Under the pieces are notes generated by a model that saw only the letters and a program-made list of their open reading frames with translations, was not told the DNA's origin and ran no database searches. Shown here piece by piece: positions 33,108 through 45,499 of a stretch of DNA of 64,000 nucleotides. Numbering within the stretch: position 1 is the stretch's first letter; the number at the start of each line of letters is the position of its first letter. Both the position numbers and the translations under genes were made by a program. The stretch covers positions 22,941,256 to 23,005,255 of the forward strand of contig NC_133472.1 in NCBI RefSeq assembly GCF_025370935.1. Direction: 5' to 3'. Origin of the DNA: Choristoneura fumiferana (Eukaryota > Arthropoda > Insecta > Lepidoptera > Tortricidae).

Positions 33108-33262
33108 GCTTAATATCACCTGCTCGTCACCTTTTACAAAAGATTGATGCAGAGACGATAATTATAGAGGAGTCGATCCTTCTGGTTCTTCACCATCTGT
33201 TCTATTTCACCATTGGCATTACGACAAGCATAACTAAATTGCTTAGCAGCTGCAATACCTTA
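33108..33262. repeat. Repeat family F, partial
   Basis: CTGCTCGTCACCTTTTACAA, then GGAGTCGATCCTTCTGGTTC and TTGCTTAGCAGCTGC correspond to 48328-48460 with indels. Confidence 0.55.
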
Positions 33263-34739
33263 TACAATCGTGTCAGAATTTGCAATAGCTGCAACCCTAT
33301 CTCAAAAGAGTCGCCTGGTGGCATTCTTCTCAGAGCAAGAATTTTGTCGGGTAGGAAAAGCAAAACACGCTTCCGTGGAAAAATATCTATCATCGAGAGT
33401 CTTAGAAAATGGCGCCAATACTTCACAGTCACAGAAATTTTCTTCTTATGACTGATCAGATATCTGTTAGCTATATTTTCAATGAGAATCAAAAGTAAAC
33501 AATGAATACGTCAAAATTGCGAGGTGGCGGTTAGATAATCGTGTTATAAGTATAATTTACAGACCAGGAATTTAGAATACTGCTACGGAGAATCTTTCAA
33601 AGGTTTGTCCATTTATCAGCAACAGAACTCTGCGAACTGCACGATGACCTTTCTCATCTTGGAATTAGTAGAAATATCATTAAATTAAGCTGAAAATTCC
33701 CTTTTATCCTTTTTTAACAAATATATCCTTACAAGAATCGATGATTTCTTGCGATACCCATGGCTTGGCACGTTTTAATTTCTGAGACTGTGATTCAGTG
33801 TCTGAGAGAACTTTTCTATGAAGTCTTTTTATGATGCATAGTAACTGAGAGTCTTTCTTCATATTCGAAGAAATGCACTTTTCTCAAAAAAATTAACATT
33901 ACTGCTCGTACATCTCGCATGACTCCATTAAATCCTACTCGTAATCGTCGAGTCGAAAACTCAACTGCACGCTGGTGGACTATGCAACTGTCGCTGAGGT
34001 GCATTGAAAACTGGGAACAAGTCTTGGAACTATTTATAACCAGTCATTTTTCAAAATGTCGAGTTACATCCGAAGGCAATAATGGTCCAACGCAGACTAA
34101 ACGAAATCGTGTAGAAAGAAAACCATTGCCTTTTTATACTCGTACGCGTACATACACTCTCAGCATTTAGTTAGATCGCAGTCTGTGGTTGCATTCGCAA
34201 CTCACTCGTATATTCTCGTACAGCATTTTCCAGCTTGTTTTGGCTATTCATGGATATTGTCTATGTTTAACTTACCTATTAGTAATTTACTGTTTCAACA
34301 TAATATGTAGTTAATACCTAGACAAGTAATATCTTAGAATTATTCAAAATTTTAAAGTAACAAAGACATAATAGTTTAAGCAACATTACCTTATTATTAT
34401 TATAAACGAAAAGTTATGACAAAACTGTTACGAAATGTCTAATATTATTATAGTCAAAAGGTGTTGTTGTATTTACCATTTGCCTTCTGGTTTGTGAGAA
34501 ATATTATAACACAGTACAGAGAGTAAAGAGCACTGCACGAGTTTCATCCATTAATCATATTAGTTCGCGAACAAATGCCAGCTGGGGCGGCAAAGTTAGC
34601 GTGATTGTCCGACATTATTGAACCTTACATCACATGGATACCTGGATACATTCCATTCCTATTTATTAGAGAAGGATTTGCTTTCACGTGTTTATTTTCT
34701 TCAAATATTATGTAAAATGGTTTTCTAAGCAAAATAACA
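33263..34739. other. Non-coding stretch with unassigned short ORFs
   Basis: Overlapping ORFs at 33202-33492 (minus) and 33239-33455 (plus), and one at 33919-34170, have no recognisable domain. There is no clear inverted or tandem structure. It may be decayed retroelement. Confidence 0.35.
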
Positions 34740-34900
34740 GCATCAGTAGATTGATAATCAAGGGTAGAAAGTGACCCATTCCACCCGAGATATTTCTGGC
34801 GCTCGATCGAAGTAAAATAGAGAGGAGTGGAAAATAAAATACTACACGCACATTTTATAAAAGAGGTATAATTAAGAATAAAAAGTTAAAATTTTAACTA
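34740..34900 (+). repeat. Second copy of the 10.99-kb repeat
   Basis: GTAGATTGATAATCAAGGGT, CCCATTCCACCCGAGATATT and ACATTTTATAAAAGAGGTAT align with 11047-11200. Confidence 0.55.
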
Positions 34901-37900
34901 CAATTTGAAAAATATACAAACAAGTGACAATTAATTAAAAAAAACAAAACAATATCCGCAACAGGCTTCGTCAATATATTTGAAAAAGACAAATGCAATG
35001 TTGTGCCGGGCATATTTGTTTGAAATTTGTTTTTATTTGGTATGAGACCCAGATTGAACTTTTTCTTGATAAACCGGCGACCTTGTGGCAAAACTTGTGG
35101 AATTTGTGGCTCCGGATCTCTTAATGTTCCAGGTTGTGGAGAGCGATGTCGTTCAATATTTATAAATTAAGTTATTTATTCTCAACTGAGTCTTCGACGT
35201 ATCCCTCAGCAACAGCGCTGGACTTCCAACCGCCATGCCGTTTCTGGGTTGATATGCTAGGCCCCGAATCGGCTAACAGGGTAGCGGAAGTAAGGCGGAC
35301 ACAGTTTCGTGTACAAGTTTATGTTCGGAAAATGTAGGTAGGTTGCAATTTGTCTTGGCATGTTTGCAAATTTTTTTTTCCAATCATTTGCCGTGAACAT
35401 TTACCATGTTGAAAATTTGAAAAATATCTCTCGTGTGTAGGTTCCAACCATGCCGCCATCGGTTGTCCTAGCGTTGATATGCGTCACTAGGTTCCTCTGC
35501 TGCAAGAACCTTTGGCAAGAACCAATAGCATACAAATACGAGTGACCCTTCACAGGAAGAATTTTAAAAACGCGCGAACAAATATCTTTATCTCTTTTTA
35601 CGTGCCGAAATGGCAAGTTTAATAAAGATTCGATGGCTCGAGGGAAAAATCGCAAGTCACTTGACAGCTGACCTGACAGCTGTTTTTTTTTTAATTCGGC
35701 TCGCAGATTAAGGAGTCGCCATACCGTCTGTCACGGTTACGGCGGTTAAAAAAAACGCGCTAAAGGGGCTGCCAAGAGAAGACGGAGCAGTCCCGAAAAT
35801 TGTTGCAACAAAACAAAAGGTTCGTGAATGCGGCAACTCAACATTGTAGTGTGCGTAAGAACGGTGTAAGGGAATTTGCAAGGATGCTAGTGTGCGTGAC
35901 GAATTGTGTTGCCAGCTGCTCCACTATTACCCGAATTTAAGGGAAAATAAATTATTCTGTGGTATATTAAGTTACTGGTTACAAAATGTATCTTGGGAAA
36001 TACTCAGGAATGAAGAAGTAATTAAGAGTGAATGTATTAATATGTTTGTGTATAGGTTAGGCGTAGGCTTTTCTTTAAAAAAATGGTAGGTATGATGTAG
36101 GTATATCAATGATCAATATTCATCATTCATATCAATGAATGAAAAAAAAAAATTTTCCGCTTCCCGTAATACCTAAGTAAATCAGCTGATTGGGCTTTTA
36201 GAATGGGAAGACGAAAAACATTTTTAATTTTAAGACACATTCACCCCTTAATTAAATAGTGTCGGTAACAATTTATACACCTTCAGTGTAGGTATATATC
36301 ACAAAGATAAACATTAAATAATATAGAACTAGGTTAAATATATAATAATTACGTTAGATACTTAAATAAAATAAGTTATTTAAATTTGTCATAATTTAAT
36401 GATGATAACAATAAAATTCAATTTATTAAAATCTCAACCACGGGGAATTTGATTCTTGTGTACGCGGCAACACAGAATGGCGTTTAGGGTTAATGTTATT
36501 TTATTTTGTAATTTCGAAATTATACGATATTTACTGATGGTATGTGATCCCAGTGTCCTTCTTATTTCTTGGAGTATTCTTTTTAAACAGTTTCACTGCG
36601 AAAACTGGCATTTTACTTCAGTTTATGACCAAAATTTAACAAAAAATCGGTACATGTACCTTACGAACAGTTTGCAAGGCGACTGACTCGCCTCGGGCTC
36701 GGGTACGCCGAATTCGGCGTACTATTTGTTGCCGCATTTGACAAGTACGCCGGCGGTATCTATTCGAGCGAGCGCGCGAGACCAATCATTCATCTAAGAG
36801 AAAAAAGTAGAAATAGGTACAAATGATAAAAATTATAAAATACACAAAAAGGCTCCGGCTTGGCATAAATGCTAGACTCCTGGGGTAGAATCAGCGCTAG
36901 TCTTCCGGCGAGACCATTATATTAATGCAGTCTCCGTAGTGAGTAATTTTTCTTGAATTATTAAATAGACCCGATAAAGTATTTTTCTCCGCTAATCAAT
37001 CCATGTCTTTGGTACTCTTTAGGTACGTTAAAAAAGTTATATTACTAACCAACAAACCGGGCAGGTTGTCAGTTAAGAAAAAAAAATACTAACCACCCAA
37101 CCAGGTGAACAGAGTGGTTTGTCGGTTGGTAATACATCATAACATCGCAGCTCATTCCTCGCACTCATCGTTTCCTTGTTTTGTATATACAAAAACCCCA
37201 CTCCACTGAGCGGTTATCAATAGAGCTGCGCTAAGCGAGGATAGGTAAACAAAGCGTTTCTATTGGTTCATGATAAACATATTCCTCGCAACGCATCCTC
37301 GCACATCTCTGGTGGAAAAGGAGCCAAACCGATCCTAAACGTCTCACAAATGACAAACTTATTTCACGACACTAGTCCTAACTAAGCCTGTCACAAAAAC
37401 CGCCATTGGCAATACCTTAAAAGTATTCTGTTTCCTTACATCACGTCGCCATGATCAAAACTGAAATGAGCTGGTAAGCTATCTGCTTTAGGTACTTACT
37501 GTTACAAGAGTTGAAGAACTTTATTATTCCTTATATTGCCAGTCACGACCGTATATTGAAATTAATTGCACGCATCAGCCGCAATGCTGAAAATCCGACC
37601 TGTCTATCTCTTTTTCCTAAATCCATACATTTTTATTGACGCAAGCCCGCAATCACTGCCGGAATCCTGATATATTGAGTGAGGGAATGAAACACACGTG
37701 TGGGGAACATGTAGTAGGAAAACCTGGCCAAAACTAACACGATACTATTTTGCCTTTGTTTTTGATAATAGACAACACCGTATGAGTTGTCCTATAATGT
37801 TTTTTTTTTATACTTCTCAGAAATCACCGTGACTTTATTTATATTACCCATATATAAATACTTATAAAATTAATACAAATTATGCACTCCTTTTGTTTTA

Positions 37901-40800
37901 AACTATATATAGGTAAAACTGTATAATTAAATATATATCAAAGTTCCTACTGTGACTTAATTTGTACATTTCGATTGTAAATATTGGTGGAGCACGCAAT
38001 TATTGTTTTATGACGCACCATCTCACCACAACATTGTTGCAAGTGGCTCAGCATTAAAACACAGCTCCGTATTTCATAGTCCAACATTGTACCTAGAATG
38101 TAAGCACTTTACTATTCCGTGCCCTAAGTCAAGAGAAGACATAAAAACACTCGACTTTGTGGGAAACTGTTGAAAATGCAATCTCCTGGTAACTAAAAAG
38201 TTTTCGAGAAAACGATCGTGACGCGCTACCGTCTCCTGCTTCGAAAGTGACATACGGGACACAAGTGTCACGAATCCTGCCAGGTATATTTTGTTAATTT
38301 TCTACCACGTCTTTTTTAAATTACTTATGTATTATTGTTACTTTACAACACACCGCACTCATATTTCTTTGATGATAACCGTCGTAAAGAACTGCTTAAG
38401 GTGGATATTAAAAACGATATATTTATGTGATTCTTTGGATAAAAATGCACCAACTGTTTGATTGTTTACTGGAAAAGACAGCAGATTTACTCGGTTTGGC
38501 TTTGAAACCTTGCTAACTTTAAGCACGGTGAACAGAAGCAGTGATCTTGTGGAGGAGATTTTTCAATAAGTGGTTGAAAGCTTTTAGGAGCAGACTTCAG
38601 TAACGATTTTTACAAATTTAATATTATATTAAATTTGTGAAAATTGTAAGTGAAGTAAGCTCAATACTTTTTCTTTTAAAAATTTCGCAACGTGGGCTCG
38701 AGCCATAAGCACACGGCGGCCACGCCGTACAAAATACGTGTTCCTGAATCTACATAGGCACGACGACGTCTGTACACGCGTCAATCTGTGCGTAAGATAC
38801 ATAGGGCTGACTATCGCGAAACCCTAATAAGTGTTACCAATGACATTTAAAAGTAATTATATGTAGGTTATGGCTTAGATAGTGCAAATAAATGTAATTG
38901 TTAAGTTACCTATTTATTAAAACCTACTTAAAATGTGTCTGTCTGTGTATTTAAGCATTATTATTTTGAATTACAATAGATATACGACTACAAACTTAAA
39001 CGAATTATTCGGCAGGTAGTTATTTCATGTATTAATCGCGATAATTTCAGAAATCATTATTTATTTAGAAAAAGGATGTAGGTAGGGTACCGTCACCATC
39101 TTGCAAAATTATTGGTCCCAAACTTAGTGCCGTGAGGCCGACATACATCGCGTAGCGCACCCGACTGCTTTCCTGCGGTTTTCCTGCAATCTGCGCTTGA
39201 AGGGTGGGGTAACTCGAATCGGTGCGGGGCGGAGCGTACCCATTCTGTACGTTAGTACTATTATATATTCTGTGCCATAAGTAAAATAGTTTGCCAGCTA
39301 ATTCTGGTAGTATGTGACAGCGGAGTCGGCCCGCCAATGTTTACTGGCGGCTTTCAAGGGGGAAAGCTTTCACATTGCTTTTCAATCTTTTTGTTTACCG
39401 CCTGGTAAGATGTCTGATTTCAATTTTAATTCTTTTTTCTTTAACATGTGGACATAATAATTAGTTGTATTTCGACCCAATTTATGAAAAGTGTAAACAA
39501 AGACGCCATTTATTCGACCACAGACATTCAATAATGTGAAAACCTAGAACCTATTGCAAAATAATTAATCTGTTCAGTAAATCGATTAATTTATTAATTA
39601 AATAGATCCAAGTATTTTTGTCCATTTTATTATTTACAACGCTTGATTTCATTCCAAAGACTGTTTATTCAATTATAAAAGCAGTAACTATTTTTTAATT
39701 TTAAATAAAGTAAATAAAAGTTGCTTATTCATCCGCGCATTAATCGATTTTTAAAATGTCAAATTTTCCACCATCGCTACGCTAGTCAGTAGCATATACT
39801 ATACACATGTTTCAATCAAGTACAGATTATACACATGTTTCAATCAAGAAATAACGTCAGGTTTTGACAAACATTTTTCAAATGAAAAATAAATATTGAT
39901 ATCAAGTGAATTATGGTGAAAAAATGTTTTTAGACATCTAGTTAAAAGACACGAATTATAGATAAATGTGTTATTGATTCGATCCAGTGAGTGTTTATAC
40001 AAGAATTTTGATGAAATGCAATATATGAAATTCGAAATACAATATATGTACGCCAATAACAAACATACATCGGTAACACGTGGCAAATACTCGTTAGTAG
40101 CACTTGTACTAACTCAATAATTAAACCGCCGAAAGGTTTGGTGGGACCACAAACTTTAAATAATGTCCACTTCACAAAATTGCATTAACATAAAATGTCT
40201 TCTTTTAATATTACCAATTTCTAGCATTAGGTACTTACTTTGTAAAACAATCAGTTCTGTAAACTTTTTAAAATTACTGTTTTTTCAAACCGCCACTTAT
40301 AAACTTCAGCATTGACTTATATTCTACCGATAGACAAGACTTTTCATGTCAACAATATGTTCAAATACCGGATTGTCACAAGACGTTATCGCTATATAGA
40401 TTATACACCGCAGAAATGACACAGCTATTTTACCTACAAAACATAATTATAATGCACAGATGCAAAATAGATTTTTTCGAAAAAAAAAAACGGAAACTTG
40501 GAACTGCAATTTTTAAACAATTGAAAGAAAAGATCTTAATAAATAGACAGATAGTGAATGAGGTTTTGAAAACAGCTGAAACAGTAGAAATGTAATTAAT
40601 TCAGCCGTTCTCAAACCTTTATCGCATTATTGTAAAATTAAAAAAAAAACCGGAGACCTAAAATAGTCAAAACTGGTGTACTAATATTATATATTATTAT
40701 GTGTTTGTTTTTTATTAGCAATGTATGCTGGCTCAACGAAATTTCAGATTTTTAAAAGCGAAAAGAAAATTCGGAATGCCGGAAGAGATGTGAATTTGAG
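34901..40800. other. Long stretch with no recognisable gene
   Basis: About 5.9 kb, AT-rich, only short unconvincing ORFs. Local features are a perfect 20-bp palindrome at 36703-36722 within a GC-rich patch (36680-36780), another GC-richer patch at 38690-38800, and a duplicated TACACATGTTTCAATCAAG at about 39801 and 39830. No repeat family found elsewhere in the window was spotted here. Confidence 0.5.
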
Positions 40801-40806
40801 CCTCCT

Positions 40807-40942
40807 GCAGGGCTACTACGAAACTCGAAACTCGAAGTTCACCTCGTGCGGTCCCTTTCTCTCTTGTAATAAACAGTATGTGTCAGAGGTACCGCACGAC
40901 ACGAACTTCGAGTTTCGAATTTCGTAGTAAGTAACCCTGCTG
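40807..40942. mobile_element. Foldback MITE (family M)
   Basis: GCAGGGCTACTACGAAACTC, then GAAACTCGAAGTTC and GGTCCCTTTCTCTC at the left, inverted at the right (GTACCGCACGACACGAACTT ... AACCCTGC). The right arm has an extra AGTA near its end. Same family as 15074-15205. The plus ORF 40721-40927 runs through it and is not a gene. Confidence 0.8.
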
Positions 40943-41674
40943 TCTTAACGCGATTATCTTTTTCGCTTAAAAAAAATGATATTATTTAGACTAAAAAGAA
41001 AGAACATAAAATAAATATTCAAAAATATCCAACTGGATATTTTTTTTATTCGATATAAAGCAATTAAACAAGTTCAGTCACAATTTTTTACGTACAACCA
41101 ATTTTGAATGGGAACGTCTGCATGTTTTAGTCTATGATTGTACGATGGCGTGACGTTTATTTAAAAAAATGCTTTTATTGTGGTATTACAATATTATTAC
41201 CTGCTTAATCACTTAAACAAGATGTAATTTTACTTACTTGAGTAGTGAATTGTTACTTACGTGCAGGTTCACGCTTACATTCGGAGTCTCAATTAAAAAT
41301 TAGTACGTTCGCCGCTCATGAATGTCAAAGTCGCACTAAAGTCCGTTGCACCTTCAACGGATCAAAGCAGTGGAACAGAATGAGTGTTCGGATCGCGATA
41401 TCTAGTACGTTAGTATATATATATCGATGGATTTCGGAGTGCATTTGTATGATACATCCGTGCCATTGTCGCATTAAATAAGATAATTTTCTTTGCATTT
41501 ATTAAAAGCAATATACACATCGTTGTAATCTTTTTCCTGCACGCATGTATGAGGGGATGACCGAAGTAATTAGATGCCGATCTGTATTGAGGGTGATGGT
41601 GGAGCTGCCTGTGCAGTTATAGTTTATTTTTTACCTATGTCTATAAAGTACTGGGATGACTTTCTACCCTCTTA

Positions 41675-42210
41675 TTGGTTACAAGCCGGCCGGCGTTATT
41701 AAAACACGTAACTTCAAGATTTTTGTTATATACATTTGTAGCTTCTACTCGTATGCTGCACAAATTATATGTACGAGTAGGTATCTTAATGGAGAGATCG
41801 GATATCGTTACTTTGCGTCACAACTATTTGCATGAATCTATCAATGCAGATCAGATGGGAAAAAAATATTACTTGGATGAAACCTGGATAAATGCCGTTC
41901 ATAACACAACAAAAGTGTAGCAAGAATCAACTATTACCTCGAAACATGATGCATTAATTTATATTTTCAACGAGGTCAAAAAATCCATGCAGTAAAGGAC
42001 AAAGGTAATTATACATATTAATAACGCGGTTTCGTTACTGATGGAATACTTGTATAATTTAAAAAAAAGAAACGCTCCGAGAGATCATCAGGACATGGAT
42101 TTTGGATGGATTGGATTCAGAAGTATCTGAAAACTGGTTCAAGGCCATTTTAAACTAAGTTGAACCAGCAACAGTGATTGTCCTAGATAATGAAAATGAT
42201 AAGAGAAAGT
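41675..42210 (+). pseudogene. Decayed DDE transposase fragment (Tc1/mariner-like)
   Basis: An ORF of 81 codons ends in MERSDIVTLRHNYLHES, then KYYLDETWINAVHNTTKV. The D of DETW (41876-41878) fits the first catalytic Asp of insect transposase-like proteins of the IS630/Tc1/mariner superfamily. After the stop, shifted frames continue with GFVTDGILVY (about 42030), DMDFGWIGF, NWFKAIL and VIVLDNEND (about 42172-42200), the last fitting the second catalytic Asp. The third acidic residue and the N-terminal DNA-binding part were not found. Superfamily assignment is moderate and function is lost. Confidence 0.6.
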
Positions 42211-42361
42211 CCTGTCATCTTTTTCAAGGAAACAAGAAATTATCAGTTGGATGAAATGAAAAAAATATATAATTACTAGCAAAAATTACAAAGGAATCGT
42301 TACTTATTATCGTAAAAAGATTACATATGCGTGGTTTTTGAAATGGCCACAAACCTGACAC

Positions 42362-42590
42362 CTGTCCCTACAATATTTGAAGAGTTCCCTCGATTTCCTT
42401 AAGATCCGATCATCAGATCCTAATTTGCTGCTTATGGGACCTAATTGAAAGCATTCCTAGACGAACACAAAAAAAAATTCAAATCGGTTCATAAATGAGG
42501 GAGTTCTGAGGTAACAAACATTAAAATAATAATAATAATACAACCGAATTGATAACCTCCTTCTTTTTTTGAAGTCGGTTAAAAAACTAA
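42362..42590. repeat. Repeat family F, 3' half, uninterrupted
   Basis: GTCCCTACAATATTTGAAGA through CATTCCTAGACGAACAC to GAAGTCGGTTAAAAA. This copy gives the empty site for the LTR insertion at 13884. Confidence 0.75.
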
Positions 42591-43285
42591 GGCACGGGTG
42601 CTTGAAAATATCTGATTACTTATAAAACTTAAAATTATGTGAATACTCGCACAGGCATAAATATCTTTCCTCTGTGGAAGCAAATACATCTTTTGAACAA
42701 TCTGGAGAGCTATAATTATTAAAATGAGTACACAGGATCTGTTTTCTAAATTACAAATGTATTCAAAAAAAATGAATTGAACAAATAATGTAGAGCAGAC
42801 GATGCAGTGACTTCAAGTAACTGCAGTACGCTTTTGTATATTTTGACGATATCGGCTGCATAGATTCTAGATCTAATCTGCAGGCAAATCTATAGCAGGC
42901 TTTCACTTATACCTTATATGTATAACATTATGTATTAAAAGTAGTTATACCATTTAAGTTCTATTTTTGTTGAAGGTTAAAAAAAATAAGGATGAAGTAA
43001 ATAAAATATTCAGTATTTTTAAGCGTAGCTGGTTGTTTTGAATGCTTCTTTGCCACCTACATCTATAAATAAACCTATAAATGTTTCGCCTGAAGGTAAT
43101 ACTTACAAAACTTCAACCCTAAAGACTCCTGAGGCAATAAAGCCGACATGTAAGTACGCGTTATCAGTTTCATCTGTCTTCTTTGGTTGCTCCGCTCCGA
43201 GTATTATGGCGTGGGTCGTCAATTGGGTTGATGAAAAGTATCTAGAAGTGATGATACAACTCCAAGAAGCAGTGTAAGAATATAA

Positions 43286-43412
43286 TAAATAATAAATATT
43301 GGGGGACAATTCACACAGATCAACCTAGTCCCAAACTAAGCAAAGCTTTTTTCGAACCCGGGACCTCGTGCTTCATAGGCAGGGTCACTACCCACTAGGC
43401 TACGGAGGCCGT
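43286..43412 (-). mobile_element. tRNA-derived SINE, internally deleted
   Basis: The tail side AATATTGGGGGACAATTCAC and CAACCTAGTCCCAAACTAAG joins directly to the head GAACCCGGGACCTCGTGC and CACTACCCACTAGGCTACGG, missing the roughly 150-bp middle seen at 51639-51912. Confidence 0.7.
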
Positions 43413-43639
43413 TAATATGCTCTAATTTTGTCTTGCTGTCATCTACTTCTATGCTTGCTTGACTTACTTATCACATGCTTGGAAGTTATTCTCAGCACAT
43501 CAGATAGTCTCCATACCGTCAATACTGAGGGGTCCAGTTAAGGTCAGCATACTCTCAATACAAGAGTCCAGGTACGTCTCATTTTTCCTGTCGACGTTGG
43601 ATTCTAATTACCCCACCCCAGAGTTGGATGAATAATATA

Positions 43640-44362
43640 CCTACTCTTAGGTCAGATCTATACATATTCTTTGTATTGCATCTATGTTAATAAAAGATGT
43701 ATTGAGATCAAGTTGATGTTGTTTTCTTATAAAAGATATTAAATAGAAAAACATATAATAAAACATGGTTAAATGTTCTGCCGGTACATGAGAAAGTAAA
43801 ATATTTATTAGCAATCGATCAGTATCAAGCAACGGAGCATAAAATCCCCAGGACGTATACATGTAACCTGTGAGCCACGTCACGTCATAGGTATGTTGAA
43901 CCTAAAGCTAACAATTATTACGGTAAGAGAACGAGAATATACATCACTCCACGATTATTTAATAATATTCCTCTGGAAAATGATTGTAATAGTCTTAAAG
44001 TTTTTAAGAATAAACAAAAAAAGTTTTTGCTAGAAAAATTTGATTCGCAAAGAAGTGTAAGTACTGTAGTCGTAAAATAAAAACAGGTTTTGATTATAAT
44101 TAAGCTTTGTATAGTGTGCGGCCCAGGGCCCGGTTGTGTATGGGGATTTGCGCCGTATTGCAATGGAATAGGGTGCGGGCTTGACAGCACAGCTCGGTCG
44201 TGGGCGGTAAGCATAACATTAAGTAGTTAAGTTTTAATTAAGTAGGGTACAATTGTTCTAAGTGAGCGCAATATTCGCCAATAAACGTCATAGTTTGGCG
44301 AAACTAGTTATGTAAATAAAATTATGTACCTTTTTTTGAGAGAATAAAAATCAAATCAATCA
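43640..44362 (+). pseudogene. LINE ORF2 C-terminus plus 3' UTR
   Basis: On the + strand the reading frame gives ANNYYGKRTRIYI, TPRLFNNIPLENDCNSLKVF and KNKQKKFLLEKF, with the stop at 44078-44080. This is the typical C-terminal segment of Jockey/CR1-like ORF2 proteins. An upstream part (VLPVHEKVKYLLAIDQYQ) has an in-frame stop. The 3' UTR runs through GCGGCCCAGGGCCCGGTTGT to AATAAAAATCAAATCAATCA. 5'-truncated insertion. Confidence 0.7.
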
Positions 44363-44408
44363 ATCTTTCAAACTATCCTCTACCTCTACCGCAACATATA
44401 TGGCACCA

Positions 44409-44630
44409 TGCGTATTGGCACTAAGCGTATTTGGCATTGTGAGAATCTGGTGCTTTGCGTGTATAAAAATAACATTCCGCGAAACGCCAAATGGCACATT
44501 GCGAATTTGGCACTAAGCGTATTTGGTATTGTGAGAATTTGGTGCTTTGCGTGTATATAAATAACATTCCGCGAAACGCCAAATGGCACATTACGAATTT
44601 GGTACTATGCGTCGAAAGGCAATAGGCGCC
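44409..44630. repeat. Tandem repeat, period 92 bp, 2.3 copies
   Basis: The units start at 44417 and 44509 (GGCACTAAGCGTATTTGG), with AACATTCCGCGAAACGCCAA in each, and a partial third from 44601. Half-units are themselves loosely inverted (TGGCACT/GCCAAATGGC). The two minus-strand ORFs repeat the same peptide only because of the array. Confidence 0.85.
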
Positions 44631-45045
44631 CATTGCGATTATTGAGAGCTGATCCCTTTGGGCTTAAATTAAAGGATACGTAGTAGGTAATAATAAAACC
44701 TTTAAAATTGCCTATATGAAACGATTACTAATATGCGTTATAAATAAAACAAGATTGTCAATGATGGGAAAATTGTGTTAATCACGTCAAATATTTTGAC
44801 AGAAAAAATATGACATTGAAAATATCATGACCCATAATTCAGAAAGATTCGCAATCGGAGAGATTTGCAATAAATTGATTTAAGCTTATTATTACAAATG
44901 CAGCTGAAAACCCAGTGTGGTGTTTTTTTTTAAAACTCTGGCGTATTTCGACAGAAGAACTTCTATTTTGTTGTAATATTAGAGATCACTGAAAGAAAGA
45001 AAGAAAACATTTATTCTTGACGTGGTAAGAATGAATAAGAATGTG

Positions 45046-45250
45046 GATTCTAATATTATAAATGAGAAAGTGTGTGTGTGTGTTTGTTTGTTTGTCCACC
45101 TTTCACGTCGAAACGGAGCGACGGATCGACGTGATTTTTGGCATGGAGTTAGTTTATGGGCCAGAGAGTGACATAGCCTATTTTTATCCCGGAAAAATGC
45201 ACAGTTTCCGAGAGAACAGCGTGCGATTAACTGATTTTCACGCGTGAGTA
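45046..45250 (+). repeat. Dispersed repeat starting ATTCTAATATTATAAATG
   Basis: Followed by (GT)n, a TTTG run, TTTCACGTCGAAACGGAGCG and GACATAGCCTATTTTTATCC. It resembles 22880-23032 in plan (start, GT/TTTG run, ACG..GAAACGG, TTTATCCCGG) but is diverged. Confidence 0.55.
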
Positions 45251-45499
45251 ATGCATGTCACGAAATGTTCCCAAATCAGCAATCTGCCGGTCTGGAGAAA
45301 CGGCGCTGGTCTATTACCCTATTACATATAATTGTAGTGTCGTCTCGTGATCATGGCGCATGCAACTGTGCCGAAATATCGAGCTTCCATAAAATTAAGT
45401 TACGCCGAACCCGATTTAAATCATAAATTTAGTACGAGTAATGACCGCGATAGTCTAAAACATTCTTTTCACTCTAGCCTTTAAGAGCCCTATACTCGT

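Noticed and set aside
33202..33492. 96-codon minus ORF as a possible gene
   Set aside because: No domain or motif, opposite ORFs of equal quality overlap it, and it borders a family F repeat.
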